Shown: positions 11,440 through 24,287, counted from the first letter of the stretch. The stretch is 64,000 nucleotides of DNA from Primula veris (GCA_963682055.1 OY821748.1:625001-689000); one strand, 5' to 3'. Notes: generated from the letters alone by a model not told the origin. Made by a program: numbers and translations.

Positions 11440-14400
11440 CCTGGATCTTGGGATGAAATGCCAATTTTGGTAAATGAGGAGGCTGAAACGCTAATTTTTG
11501 AAGATTTATATCAAAATACAGAGAAAGAAAAAAAAATTCATTGATTTTTATCGCCCATGACTGTCTCCACCTAATTCATTCCCTGCATTTATATGTATAT
11601 ATGTGTGTGAATATGTATAGTGCTTGAATTTGGTAGTTAAGCAGTAGTAGTAGATTGATCTATTCTTTAGTGATATTTGATCCTATTAATTGTACACCTA
11701 AATTAGTATTTGTATGTATATATGTATGTTATATATGCAGATTTTCTCTCTTAGTCCAATTGTTTAATCTCAGTTGTAGCTTCATTGTGCGAGTCTGGTG
11801 TTTATTTGCTTTCTTAGGGGGTTTTATTGAACTTTTAGGTAATTTATGCCAGAATTTACTAGAAATACTACAGCATTTGTAAACTGAATGGTTGATAGGA
11901 TTTGAGTTTGCTTACTGAATAAATAAGCTCAAGGAGCTGAATTAGCACTTAGTTAGTTCTGTAGTGTTTGTTTGCTTAATTAAAGGGTTTAGTTATGCTT
12001 AGAAGCAAGATTTGCCACTGGAGAGTGGATGTTGTTAGAAATTGTCTGTCACTTGTTCGTCAGCGGTATATAGATTTTATAGTTGTTTAGATATGAACTT
12101 GATGAGCTGAATTAGCACTTAATTAGCCATTTAGTGTTTATATGCTCAATTAGGGGGTTTGATTAAGTTGAGAGCCAAAATCTGCCACTGGAAAGTGGAG
12201 TTTACTAGAAATAGTCTATCATATGTTCACCAGCAGTATATAGAATTTAAAATTGCCGAGGGGAAAAATAAGTTAAATGAGCTGAACAAGCACTTGGTTA
12301 TTTATTCTGGGTGTGCTGTTAAAAGAGTGACTATATGCATTTAAGAGTGCAAATCTTGCTTATAAAAAAAAAAGTGTGCAAATCTGTGTTTATCATCAGA
12401 TAAAAGGGGTGGTAAAGCCAGTATTGTAAATCGGATATGCCGAAATTCGAATAAAATGATGCCAGGTGAAAAATTAATAAGGGGTGCAAAATCACTATTT
12501 TCAGAATACAAGGTAAGAAATAAAAGAAAATACGATTATGGGGGGTAGAATGGTACTCGGTAATCACCACGTAGCTCCTACCCTGGATAAAAAGCTGTTT
12601 GATCCTGTTAATTTAAGTAAAAATTTAAGTTCACTAAATATAAGTGGTGAGGTTCTAATCATACCTGGGGCTCTGGCCTTTTGGGAGTGTATCTTGCTGC
12701 TATTTATGTGTTTTTTTATATATAAAATATGGTGATGACAAGTTATATTTGGTCTTTGGAACTCAAAAAGTTTTTAGGAAGGTGTATATAGAATAACGTT
12801 CAGTTGAGGAATGCCGTCTTAAAGAGGAGATAAAAAATCTTACAGAGGTTGTCGAAAGTTGCTTTTAATTTAGCTGTCATTTGTCTCTTCAAAGGGAAGT
12901 AGGGAACAATTTCTGATATTGTGTTTGTAAATAGCTAAGGCCATCGAACTCAATAACTTTTTTTAATTAGTCCAATAATATGTGGGTATCTGACAGTGTG
13001 AGTTTGTAGTGTTTTGTTTTAAAAGGTGCTCAATGAATCAATATTTGGAGAAATACCCAAACCATTACTAAAATTGGCAAATTGGATTCTTTGAAATCTT
13101 TGATATATCTATTTGGTGAATTAATATACTTATAAAGTTTAAGTTCTGCAATATTGGTAAAAACTGTCTGCAAGATTCCTTTATCTACTAGTCTGTCTTT
13201 GACATTATAATTATAAAAAGTAAAAACCACAAGAATATTACTCAAATGTATTTGTTTAAATTTTTCCATGGTAGTCGTGCTCATTGTTCTTACACTACAG
13301 CTTAGTGAGAAAATACGTTCCTACTGTGAACCATGCAACTTGCCTTTTTTTTTTCTTGATTACTGGCTATGAAATATCGAAAACTTTGCTTTGGCAAGGA
13401 TTCGATCTGGAGCTCATTGGTGGGATTATCTTATAGTCATCTCCAGACAAAGTCTTGGATAATTTAGTTTTTTCCCCAGGAAGTGTCAATTGTGATATGT
13501 AATTTGCAATTCTTATGCATGCATGAGTTCTAGAAGATCTATTTATTAGAATAAGAAATTGGCAGTTAGGAAGTTGTTGAAACAGCACCAACTACGATAT
13601 TTGAAGAGTAAAAGAAACAAAGAAAATAAGGTTGGTTTACAGATATAACTGACTTTGACGAGTTAACTACCCCTAAGCTGAAATCTCAATGTTCAATTCT
13701 ATTCTCAAAGGACACGTTTTGTTACGTAGCAACTTAAAGAAACAAGCAAACAAACAAACAAACAAAGAAACATTATTAAGAGCAAAGACCTATATAAAAA
13801 TGCTTTCGTTAGTTTTTGGAGTCCCGGTCAATCAGAAATACGCATTCATGTCTCGGTGTTCCAAAAGCATTTTTTTTGATCAATTCCGATAATATTTTCT
13901 GACCTATTGAAAAGTTTCCCTTCCACGGAAATCCCGTATATTTAATTTCTATATGCTTCCATCGCGAGTGACATACAGTGCTGCTGTAGTGCTGTGTAGG
14001 AATTAGGATTAGAAATATGTACAGTAGTTGAAAATTTGTCGAATTTTGGCTTATACACATAGACACATAGTTGCTTATCAAGAAAGATAAAAACCAGCAC
14101 GCCTGTACATATTGAAGATTGAACTATTATTTTAACTGCTAGTGCCTAGACGGATCATTATAGAATGGCGCTCTTTTCTTGTCCTAATACATCTCGACGT
14201 TTTGAGTTAATATTTGTGATTTGAGAATCATTGAAGTGGTTGTAGCTTATAGCACATATAGCTTTAAGTTCGGAGAAATAAGTACTAGTCTATGTTTGAG
14301 ATTGATTGTTGAGTGAGGATTCTCTTTGTTCCTTGCAACGTCTCAAGTGAAAACTTAATTTATAAAAAAAAAATAGCTTTGACTCGGCCTATTCTCCAAA

Positions 14401-16139
14401 TTCAAAAATAAAATAGCTGTCTCACCGGAAAAGACAGAGGGCATTATTAGTGATGCAATGTGATTGCACCTTACCACACAATGGCTTTTGAATTGGTGAA
14501 AACTGAAAGACACTAATGAATACAATGAATAGCTGAATGCACCATGTTTGAGTTTTCTTTTTCTCCCGCGATAATGCATGTGAAAAAAGCCAAGAACCCG
14601 AGATAAGCTGATAGTTACTTCTTTCTTGATGTACCTTTCCGGGAGTAAAATAAAGGTTAAATGTATTCGATATTTGGCAACTAAAGCATTGTGATTCTAT
14701 GAAGTGCATGCCTCAATTTTAAAGTGTCTATGTTTATTTGCAGCTTATTGTGTTGTTGCTAAAGAAAATGTCAGCAAGCAGATTTCTATCGCGTTTTTGG
14801 AACGTCTAAAGGCAGACTTCATGAAACGGTATGGCGGTGGGAAAGCCGCTACAGCAGCTGCAAAAAGTTTGAATAAAGAATTCAGGTAATTTTCTTATAC
14901 TGCTATAGATTATATATGATTTGTCTCTTTGTTGTACAATCGGTCCATTAAATAACAAAATCTTGATAATTTGAACCTTTATAAGTTGTTACTTCTTTAC
15001 AGCCCGATTATGAAAGCGCATATGCAGTACATTATAGACCATGCTGAGGAAATCGAAAAGCTATTAAAGGTGAAGGCCCAAGTTTCAGAAGTTAAAAGCA
15101 TTATGTTGGAAAATATCGACAAGGTATGGAAAAGCCATTACATAAGAAACAAAGTTTGATAGTTTTATGTTCATATAGTTGCCATATTTGCAATTCAGCG
15201 CGCTTATAATATGATTTTCTGTTTTACATGTGATGATTTATAACTGTATCCATTATTATTGAACCACCTGCAACAAATTTACTGTTAGTTCATCAATCGT
15301 TTTCATTTCACCAGAAAGCTTTTGGCAAGTATAAAATCACCCTTTAGGGACACACCGTTAGAACTTTTCCTCTAATGGTAGTGTATAAAGAGTAGACACA
15401 CACCATGTAGTCAAGTTTAAGTCATCCATCATGGAAATGCTCAAACATGAATATTTTTAACTACCGAATTCCAATGGAACTTAAAAACTGCTTCAAAACA
15501 TTGTGTACTATGATATAATATTTTTTTTTACATACGATTCCATCACTCAGCCATATGGTGTAGGACGAGCAGTTGTGTCCTGGTAACATATTTTAAACAT
15601 TTAGTTCACTTTTGTTGCAGCAACTATATTTTCAAATCCATAAGCCTTTCATTTCATGTTTTCGACGTTTTTTTTAAACAAAAATCCTTGTATGGATAAC
15701 TGTAGAGAACCTGCAGTTAAAAATGTGATTATAGTATTGTTTGTACTCTACTGCTCTACACTCAGTTCATTGCCCATTTCATCTTTTGATTACTAACAAC
15801 AAATGAAGCAATAAAACAATTCACTTACACAATTTACAAATTTCAGGCTATCGACAGGGGTGAAACCTTAACTGTTCTATCTGACAAAGCACAAGATCTT
15901 CGTGATTCGGTAGGTTGACATGCACCTATTTTTTGCAGCAGTGTATAATTTTTTCTGCAAAACAGATGATAACTGTCTCATTGTTTCAGGCCCAGGAATT
16001 CAAGCACAAAGGGACTCAGATTAGAAGGAAAATGTGGTATCAGAATATGAAAATAAAGTTGGTCGTCCTCGGAATTTTATTACTACTGATTCTAATTATT
16101 TGGATATCAATCTGCGGTGGTTTTAACTGTGCCAATTAG
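10248..16139 (+). CDS. R-SNARE, vesicle-associated membrane protein of the VAMP72 group (VAMP724-like)
   Basis: Five exons, 10248-10455, 14744-14885, 15003-15123, 15847-15909 and 15990-16139, join in frame to 227 residues. The N-terminal longin domain includes [20 protein letters not shown] and NRFTYNC. The R-SNARE coiled coil spans about residues 136-195, with the zero-layer arginine R161 in [10 protein letters not shown]-terminal membrane anchor of about 22 hydrophobic residues is followed by a short tail, CGGFNCAN. Such tail-anchored proteins drive fusion of secretory and endosomal vesicles with the plasma membrane or cell plate. The extra acidic insert of VAMP727 is absent. Residues [12 protein letters not shown] and [20 protein letters not shown] closely match VAMP724/VAMP721-type members. 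The N-terminus is a few residues longer (GGGNGEKEE) than I expect. Intron 1 is 4288 bp and holds a 29-bp repeat array and a 170-bp tandem duplication; the other introns are under 1 kb. Confidence 0.92.
10587..10880 (+). repeat. 29-bp tandem repeat array in VAMP intron 1
   Basis: Units of the form ggtaagtaggagggtgaaac followed by gctaatttt repeat with a 29-bp period: GGTAAGTA begins at 10679, 10708, 10737, 10820 and 10849. Variant units (gtgaatgagtggaacactta, then ggtaaatacgagg) appear twice, at about 10625-10665 and 10765-10805, giving a higher-order repeat. A stray related unit lies near 11459-11505. In the sense of the gene, the intact units contain the splice-donor consensus GGTAAGT. Confidence 0.8.
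11401..11438. repeat. (AT)n microsatellite
   Basis: An uninterrupted alternating TA tract of about 36 bp inside VAMP intron 1. Likely length-polymorphic. Confidence 0.9.
11930..12310 (+). repeat. About 170-bp tandem duplication in VAMP intron 1
   Basis: The block starting gagctgaattagcactt at 11934 recurs at 12104 (period 170) and its first part again at 12279 (gagctgaacaagcactt). Shared internal landmarks are gccactgga.agtgga and cag.cggtatatagat.tta. Copies differ by many substitutions, so the duplication is old. No function is evident. Confidence 0.75.
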
Positions 16140-16843
16140 AATTGGGCTGTATTTTCCCATCTTCGAGTTCTCGTTGAATTTAGTGATCTACGCCTTAACT
16201 CCCTTTTCTCCTTTTTGTTCTTTTAATCTTAATTTTCTTTCAGAGGGTGAGGGAGGGAAAACGTTTGGGATTTCAGCTTCGTGTGCCATAATATGTTGTA
16301 TACTTATATAGTAGTTAGATACTAGTACATGTAATGTTTTCATTGTCTCATGGTTGTCATTTGTTGTATTTACTAGTCACTTTCAAGATGCTGGAACTTT
16401 TACATAGTTACATCTCTCGTTTAATCATAAATTAGTCTTTGTTGTTTGAGTGTTATGCTTGTGATTGTCTCAGAAACGAGGATGAAGTTTTATGTATAGC
16501 CACTCGGGGGCCGCTAAATACAGCAGTATTTAATTATGTTTCACAGCCCTCTCAGTTTCGCATTATACTGCCAACAGTCGAGTTAAATTTCGAATGTATA
16601 ATATGTAGTTTGTAGTTATTCATCTTATTTACAAGAGAAAAGAAATCCATAAAATCGCTCAAGATTAGAGGTGTTTATGTCTAAAAGACGGTAATCACTA
16701 CTCACCAGGCTTTGCCTAAAAGACGTAGGTAAAAGATTGAACTTTATCTATAACAACAAAAAAACTGAATATGCCCGGCCTATACTCCTTCATTCATGTT
16801 TATTCATGTTATATGAACTAAAGTGAAACTAAAGGGGATAAAC
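16140..16843. other. VAMP 3' UTR and flank
   Basis: Sequence after the stop contains no further recognisable coding. The 64-codon frame at 16117-16311 overlaps the VAMP end in another frame and is a shadow. Confidence 0.5.
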
Positions 16844-17506
16844 CATGGTTAGCGGGAAACTCTTTTTCCCTTTAATTGATCCCGTTTCCTGCATTCCGTT
16901 TCTCGTTTCGTGTTTCCTATTATTTCACGTATAAATTCTAGAATTTTTACTTAGCCTTCTTTGCTCGGCTCTCTGATAGACCTGGTACCTCTGTGGGTGT
17001 GTTGATCCACTTTGCTAATCCTCCTCCGGAAAATTAAACTGGAGTTGTATCACTTTTTCTAAATTTCATACCACTTTTCTCCTCCGGAAAATTAAACTGT
17101 CTTTTTCAGGATTTGCATCTCGCCCAAACTCAATTTTCAGATCACTACCCATTTCCTTTATCGTCAAAATTAGAACAGGATTTAGACACTACTGTAGTGT
17201 GTGTAGTGTGTGTAGTGTGATTTGATTTGTTGCACCAAACTTTTAGGTTCAGGAATTTGTAGCAGACACTTTAATTATCGTGTTGTTTCTGGGCTTTTGC
17301 CGTTTTGTTGCAAGTTGTTTTGGTGCTATAGCTTTGTATTTGTGGTTTTGAGTTTATGAGTAGCTTTGTAAATTTAGCTACGCTCCCTTTTTCATCTTTT
17401 CAGCTTACTTACCAAAAAGAAAATGATTTTTTTTTCCATCATTTTTTTTTATCGTTTTTGTTTTCCGTTTCGTGTTTCGCTTTGGTTTCCTGTGCTGACA
17501 ACTATG
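16844..17506. mobile_element. Probable hAT-type element, CATAGTTA family, decayed copy
   Basis: About 663 bp. The left end catggttagcgggaaac and right end gctgacaactatg resemble the ends of the element at 7997-8441, and both ends carry cgtttc/gaaacg-rich blocks. The flanking 8-mers ggataaac and gcagaaac agree at 6 of 8 positions, so the boundaries are likely but not certain. Confidence 0.5.
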
Positions 17507-19579
17507 GCAGAAACAGAGAAGAGAGGAATTAAAGAACAAAATTCAAGGGGTGTTCACTGATTCACACCAAACATGAAAAAATGCAACGTTTTGTAAAAAA
17601 ATAAAATAAAAAATCAAATGCTGAATCATCTCAGGTACTTATTTAAAAGACGAAATTGCATTGTGTCTTTTTGTGATTTCGTATTATGTTTCTATTACGA
17701 AATCACAAAATATTAAGTTTTTTTTTTTCCCCACAATTTGCCGTTTACAAGTGGCATACATAAAGATATTGCGGCCAATAATCAACTAATAACACAGAAC
17801 ATGAATTATCCACGCATCCATAGTATTCTTTTAGACTCAACTTTTCACAACTTTTATAGCATTTTAAATTAATAAATTGACTTACAAATGCACACTTTTT
17901 CTAGAGAATAGTAATGGATGGTTAAAAATGGAATAGTATAATAGTTGTAAGCATCAATAAGTCATGGTTTTGCCAAATACTTGAGAACATTTGAATCATC
18001 TTTTTCTTCATGATAATGGAATGTTATTTTTTAATTATTTCTTTTTTCCATTCTATTTTTTAGAAGTCTTCCATGAACTAAGGTGGGCGCCGAAGACACA
18101 TGCATGTACACATATATTCTATATGGTAAAATATTTAACAACCATGCAAGATAAACCTACATATATTTAATTATTAAAAATTCCGAGCCTAAAACACTTT
18201 TAAATATCAGTATATATGCTATATGATGTTTTTTTTTTTTACTTTTTACTTTTTTAATTTTGATATTACATACTGCTACATTAATTATATGTATCAAATT
18301 TTTAACAAGACTTACGAATTCAGGATTCTCCTCAAATGCAACACCTTATGAAGAGTTAAACAAAGTTTTTGAAGGAGATGTAATATTAATATCATAAAAA
18401 TTCAGGAAAGAGTTACTATTAGCTAGCGCAAATAACAACTACGTACGTGACTCATGAGACTTAATTTTCACATTATTACCATCATCAAAAGTAAATCTTG
18501 TTTAAAGGAAGTTGTATTTTTGTGACAGCAACAAATATATTGTCAAAAAACAATATCTATATTTATTTAACATTGTCCCTAATAAAAAAATTCCATTAAG
18601 TGGCATTTCCTCGCAATTAGAAACAGGAAAATGCTAAAATGTGTCTCCAGATATATCATTCTATTATAATAAGCCAACCCAAGAGAATTGAGGCTGCCCA
18701 ATTTAGCCACTTTTTTTCAAAAATACTCCTATATTTTTTTATTAATTGCAATAATACCATGCTCACATAAAAAATAAAAAATAAAATAAAATATAACAAC
18801 TAATAACACTATGTGCCATTCTTTAACAACCAAACATTCTTTTAAGTCTTATACTATTTTTTTGTTGGTATTATCCACCTATTTGTATCATAACTACACT
18901 TATTTTTTATATTTTAATTGCATTGCGCGTCACGCACGCAACGCGTAGGCCACGATTACTTATTATATATATATGTTTGCTTAATTGGAATCAATTTGAT
19001 ACCTACAATGTGAGAATGCCATATTTTTTTTTGAAGTACTTAATGATGTTAAACATGGTAGATAAGTGATGTTTAAACTTGTTTAAACATTTATCAATCA
19101 TCGCGTTTTAATTAACATAATAAATATTCTTATCACATTGTTTTAGTAAATAAGTTGTAGTTTAACATGTGCCCTCGAGCAACATGTTAATTAGCATAAC
19201 CATTAGTAAACATGCATATTCACTTTCTTCATTTTGTCGATATATTGATTTTACACATTTTTGTTCAAATGTAATCCGCAAGAAGAAAAACACTCATGCT
19301 CTCAAACCCTAACACAAAAAGAAAATGCAAGATATATATAAATCATTACAAGGCAAATTGTGATCCTCTTTTTTCATCATTATAATTTTCATGGATAAAC
19401 TTACAGCATATATTTTCCCATATCTATTTTTAATTTCGTGCATTGATTCTCTTCTACATATATATCTAGCAATGGAGAGATAAGAGATCATAGAAGCCCA
19501 TCCTTTTGAAGGAATGGGCAAAGAACTATGTACATTTACATTTATATATATATATATATACATGTATATTTAGGGACGA
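17507..19579. other. Intergenic DNA, no gene seen
   Basis: AT-rich, rich in T runs, no frame with domain content. GC-bearing stretch near 18925-18955 (gcgcgtcacgcacgcaacgcg) stands out from the background but is too short to interpret. Confidence 0.5.
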
Positions 19580-19756
19580 CACTATAAAAAAATACTCAAA
19601 TAGTGGTATTAGTGACGGTATTTTTTGTTACGAGCTTATTAGCGACGGTTGTTGTGACGGTTTTGTGACAGTTTAGTTAATTTACGACAGATTTGTGACA
19701 TCTTTTTAAATTAACGACAGACTTGTAACAGTTTTTTACTCTCATTAAATCAAACT
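19580..19756 (+). mobile_element. CACTA-type MITE, copy 1 (3' end truncated)
   Basis: Starts CACTATAAAAAAA and contains the family core (agtgacggtattttttgtta, gagcttattagcgacgg, gtgacagtttag). It breaks off after aaatcaaact, losing the attattttgtagtg terminus seen in other copies, so no TSD can be read. Confidence 0.75.
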
Positions 19757-21484
19757 ATCCGATTAAATTGAGTTGCAATATAAGACATGTGTTGATAAGC
19801 CTTCTTATCCAATAACTCAGTAATGCATATACATACATACATGTACATACTGACACTTTTTAACTAGTAACTACCACTTGGCATGTTGTGAAGATCTTCA
19901 AACCTTTGCAACACATGTTGTTTGGAACTTTCCAATAAATATGGAACTTTGTAATTTTATTTTTTATAGTCGAAATCTTATTATTATTATTATTATTAAA
20001 AATAACAAGATTCATTTCTTTTGTTAGATAGGGCATCAAAAGTACTTATGAAAGGACTAAGAAATATAAATATTTATACATTGTTAAAGATTGTGATTTG
20101 TGATATTTGTCCCAATTTATGACTATATATTTTTTGTTTAATTTATGGGCTTCTTTATCATCTTCTTTAGACATGTGCTATAAAGCGTTTTCATATTCCT
20201 CATGAACTAGTTGAGGAGCAATTAGCAAAGACCAAAAAGAGAATATGGAAGTTCAGAAAATGGATATTATAGAAAATGGAATTTTTATTTCATCATATTT
20301 TTCATGTGTTGTGTGTAATGTATAAGGAGAAGTATCAAGTATATATGCATGGGCAGTCAGATTTTGATGTGTACATACTATTGAGTATTTGAGGTCTAAT
20401 TCAATATTACCAAAACTCATCATTTAGATGAACTATTCCATATGTAAATAATAGGATAATTAAGTACTTCACCAAACCATACAAAATAATATACTTAAAA
20501 ACAATTGTTTCTTCAAAATGTGGTACATAATATATATGTTGTGCTTTAATTTTGACTTGCTAATTTTCTTTTCGCCTCACCGAGGACGAGATTCTATGCA
20601 AAAAAAGAAACTTGATTCCGATATATATATATATTTCTTTTTTTTTTTCTTTTTACTAGGGTGTCTATATATATACCTATGGGTTATTAAACACTCATTA
20701 AGTGGGAACAATATGTGATAACTGGCTATAAATTTGTGTAACATAAAAATGACACATTATTTTTTTTGGAAACAAACTACGTAAATTAAACCAGAAACTA
20801 GCATACAAATGGAGCTCTTAACAGCTCAAGCCTCAAGGGGTTGTCTAAGACTCTTAAAAATTAAAATAATTAAACATCAAATTAGGTATTTGGTTTATCA
20901 TAATCACTCTTCATATATAGTCCACTGTCCACGAAAACTTAATTATTTAAATTAACTATAGTTGCAATTAATTCCTAAAACTCATTTTCCAAAGACTTTT
21001 TATAAGAAATGTCAATGTAATTAATCTCAAAATTAACAATATGGATATGCTTGGCTGCAAATTTTGTATGCCTAAGTACATTATTAATTCAATGTTTAAA
21101 GTGGGTTTGGCCATTTTCTTCTGTAGGAAACTTTACTTTCTACATAAAAGCTATATATAGACAAACAAACACTATATGATTTTAATTAAAAAAAACACTA
21201 AATTTATATAAATAAATAGTTATTCAAATTAGCTAGTTAGTTAAGTCGTTAAGGATATATCTATTTTGATGAGTATCTAGCTTGTGAGATTTTTCACTGA
21301 CAATGACAATTATTTATGTGTGTATATGCCAATAAACATGGAAGTGAGCTGCCTAACTCAGATTTACTACGACTCGAACCGTTCATATACATTATATATA
21401 TTCAAAATAATCTAATCATTCATTTAAAACTCAACTAATAAAAAATAAACATATATAACTTTCAAAATAAATAAATAAACAAAG
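19757..21484. other. Intergenic DNA, no gene seen
   Basis: AT-rich sequence with a (TTA)n run at about 19978-19997 and TA runs near 20620-20670. Frames here are short, tandem-Phe/Ile rich and not credible genes. Confidence 0.5.
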
Positions 21485-21676
21485 CATACAAAAAAATACC
21501 CAAATCGCGACGGGATTAATAACGGTATTTTTTGTTACGAGCTTATTAGCGACGGTTTTTGTGACGGGTTTGTGACAGTTTAGTTAATTTGCGACAGATT
21601 TGTGACATATTTTTAAATTAATGACAGACTCGTGACAACTTTTGACTCTCACTAAATCAAACATTATTTTGTAGTG
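21485..21676 (+). mobile_element. CACTA-type MITE, copy 2
   Basis: Full-length member with a decayed left end (cataca in place of cactac) and intact right end attattttgtagtg. No matching 3-bp TSD can be seen. Confidence 0.8.
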
Positions 21677-22146
21677 GTAGTAGATGAATGATATTGATGT
21701 ATATAGAGTTTTTTTTTTATGTATATAGAGATTTTTTATAAAAATTATGTATATGAACGATTAGATTATTTTTACTACTTTATTTTTTTAATTAGTTAAA
21801 TTTTAAATGAATAATTAGATTATTTTAAATATATATATATAATATAGTTGGAATCATGGTGAATGGTAACGGAACATAAACTAAAATATTGCAGTATATT
21901 TGGATATATTTATTATGATGTAAGTAGTAGAATATAAAAACTGAATAATGAAACAATTGGTCAAGTTGAAGATGGACACGTGAAAACTCCCCCCGTTGAT
22001 ACTAAGTAATATTTGATCTTTTTATGCTTACCTTTCTCCATTCATTGGTAACTAACTAACTACCCTAACTTTTCTCATAAATTTCTTTCAACTTTATGCC
22101 TTATATTAGCAAACATGAAAATTAAATAAAGTTTCATCCTGTAAGC

Positions 22147-22340
22147 CACTAAAAAAAAAAATCTCAAATACCGACGGAATTAGTGACGGTATTTTTTGTT
22201 ACGACCTTATTAGCGACGGTTTTTGTAACGATTTTGTGACAGTTTAGTCAATTTACGACAGATTTGTGACAACTTTTTAAATTAGCGACAGACTTGTGAC
22301 AGCTTTTAACTCTCACTAAATCAAACATTATTTTGTAGTG
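22147..22340 (+). mobile_element. CACTA-type MITE, copy 3
   Basis: 194 bp with intact CACTA...TAGTG ends. The 3-bp TSD agc lies at 22144-22146 and 22341-22343. It has no coding capacity. It lies 274 bp from copy 4, which has the opposite orientation. Confidence 0.88.
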
Positions 22341-22614
22341 AGCTAGCCATGCATATTTTGAACAAATTGAATAATGACATGTCTTCTCCCCTTTAAACTC
22401 ATAGTCAAAATCATCATGAGATAAATTGTCAACAACAACCATGTTCCATGTCATGATCAACCGTCTTTTGTTCCTAATGAAAGCCTAATTTCTCCATTTT
22501 TACTTACAATCTTCTCTAAACTACAAATTTAATGAACATAATTATTATTTTTGACAGTTCGTGCATTTGTGTTTTATAGTTATATATAGCAAGGGTAGGT
22601 AAGACTATATATAT

Positions 22615-22805
22615 CACTACAAAATAATGTTTGATTTAGCTAGAGTTAAAAGTTGTCACAAGTCTGTTGCTAATTTAAAAACTGTTACAAATCTATCGCA
22701 AATTGACTAAACTGTCACAAAGCCGTCACAAAAACCGTCGCTAATAAGCTCGTAATAAAAAATACCGTCACTAATCCCGTCGTTATTTGAGTATTTTTTT
22801 TAGTG
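22615..22805 (-). mobile_element. CACTA-type MITE, copy 4 (inverted)
   Basis: Starts CACTACAAAATAATG and ends TAGTG, the reverse orientation of copy 3. The TSD is tat at 22612-22614 and 22806-22808. With copy 3 it forms a long inverted repeat across a 274-bp spacer. Confidence 0.88.
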
Positions 22806-22808
22806 TAT

Positions 22809-23455
22809 ATAATACATGTACGTTTTGTTAAAATAGATATTTTCAATATTAACAAGGCACAAGGCCTATTAATAATATATATGGTTTTTATATATTTGTG
22901 TTTTTATATTTTGGACTGATAATGTCAATTTCAGGATATACAGGACCTATTTGCAGTATCAGAATTGTTACTTAACTTCTTGTTAATTAGATAATAATAT
23001 TTGTGTCACTATATGTTTTCTGGGGACTTAAAGTGTAACTAAATGAAACTTTTGTCACCACTTTGTAAGTTGAAGTCAGCGTGTATAATTACGCAATCAA
23101 CAAACATTTTTAATTAACTCATTAATAATAAAAATATGTTTTTTCTGATTATCTCTTTCTTTCTATAGTATGTCGACTCATATCCGATTATAATCTCGAT
23201 CACTTTTTCCGATTATATCGACATTTATATTCACCAGAACGTGAATTCAACAAGGCCAACATTTAATCAACATCAAATAATTATTTAGTAAACAGATTGA
23301 GCCTGAAAAAGTCGGCTAATTAAATTACAAAACTAGAACAAAAAAATTACAATGTATAAGGAAGATACTTAACATTATTACCACAAACGATATAGTAAGT
23401 AGGGAAACTAAAATTTCAAGGATAAAGAAACCTTCGGAATTTCAACGAGGTCGTT
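22809..23455. other. Intergenic DNA, no gene seen
   Basis: AT-rich, no frame or repeat of note up to the retroposed insert. Confidence 0.5.
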
Positions 23456-23466
23456 ACAATAATAGC

Positions 23467-23737
23467 ATTAGCAACTCTACCTGCTAACTGCTGTTAATGA
23501 AGAGAATCGCATTGAAGAATCAGGCGTTAAAGGACGAGAATGATTATCTCCGTCATGATAATGTGTATCTAAAGAATGAGATAGAGATGCTTGAATACGT
23601 TGTAAAACAGCTTATTGACTAAGCTTGATGTTTGTTTCTGTCTTTGTAATGTTCTGTTTGTTTTACTGCCTTTTTGCTTTGGGTTTGGTTCCCTGTTCAT
23701 GAATTAAAAGATGCTTTTGGTTGCTAAAAAATAAAAA
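23467..23737 (+). pseudogene. Poly(A)-ended retroposed insert with a leucine-zipper frame
   Basis: A 271-bp insert is bounded by the perfect 11-bp direct repeat acaataatagc at 23456-23466 and 23738-23748 and ends in an A-rich tail (ctaaaaaataaaaa). A TSD with a poly(A) tail is the mark of LINE-mediated retroposition. The frame 23497-23622 encodes 41 residues, with Leu at 11, 18, 25, 32 and 39 and Ile at 4, a regular heptad zipper including LKDENDYLRHDN. About 110 bp of 3' UTR-like sequence precede the tail. A stop lies four codons upstream of the ATG; the +1 frame upstream reads AVNEENR before a stop, which may reflect a frameshift. The source could be the zipper of a bZIP, an HD-ZIP or a LITTLE ZIPPER-type mRNA, 5' truncated. 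I cannot tell which, nor whether the 41-residue product is made. Confidence 0.6.
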
Positions 23738-23748
23738 ACAATAATAGC

Positions 23749-24287
23749 GACTCAACCGACTCGAAGCTAATAACGGCCCGATTATGATAAATAGTAGCTA
23801 ATAATTAGTTAAAAGTATCTTGGCCATTTCATATTTTGTAATATTGTGAGCATACAATTACACTGCACCTAGTGTCACCCAGAATAACATTATATAATAT
23901 ATTCATATGTTTTTTAAGTACATGGACGTTTTATGAGTTTTGTTAGCTTTTTAATTAGGTAACTTTTGTATAATTAACTTGCATTAACATCTCTGTTCTC
24001 AGTAAAGGATAAAATTAACAGAATTTTGACAAGACCTACAGATTAAGTATATATTGATTGAAAGAGAAAAAAATTTAAGCACACAAGAAATTCAACTTCT
24101 TAACCAAATTTTGATATAAATTACATAAAGTTAACAAACTTAATCAGCCACAAGCCCACACGTATCATACACTAATTAACAATGCCCTAGCTATGTGAAT
24201 GATCACCACTCAACACACGTTCAAATACAAACCTCAATCAAGAAAAAAGAAAAACCAAACACAAGGTAATCAAGCACTAAAAATGAC
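23749..24287. other. FPF1-like gene 3' flank
   Basis: No independent gene. The part next to 24287 should be the 3' UTR of the minus-strand FPF1-like gene. The rest is AT-rich spacer. Confidence 0.45.

Noticed and set aside
18900..18960. Short GC-bearing stretch with cgcgtcacgcacgcaacgcg
   Set aside because: Too short to identify. Similar acgcgt words near 10920 did not extend into a longer shared repeat.
22248..22460. 70-codon minus-strand frame with a repeated LKSCHKSVVN-like motif
   Set aside because: The repeat comes from the CACTA MITE core (gacagacttgtgacag words), not from a protein.
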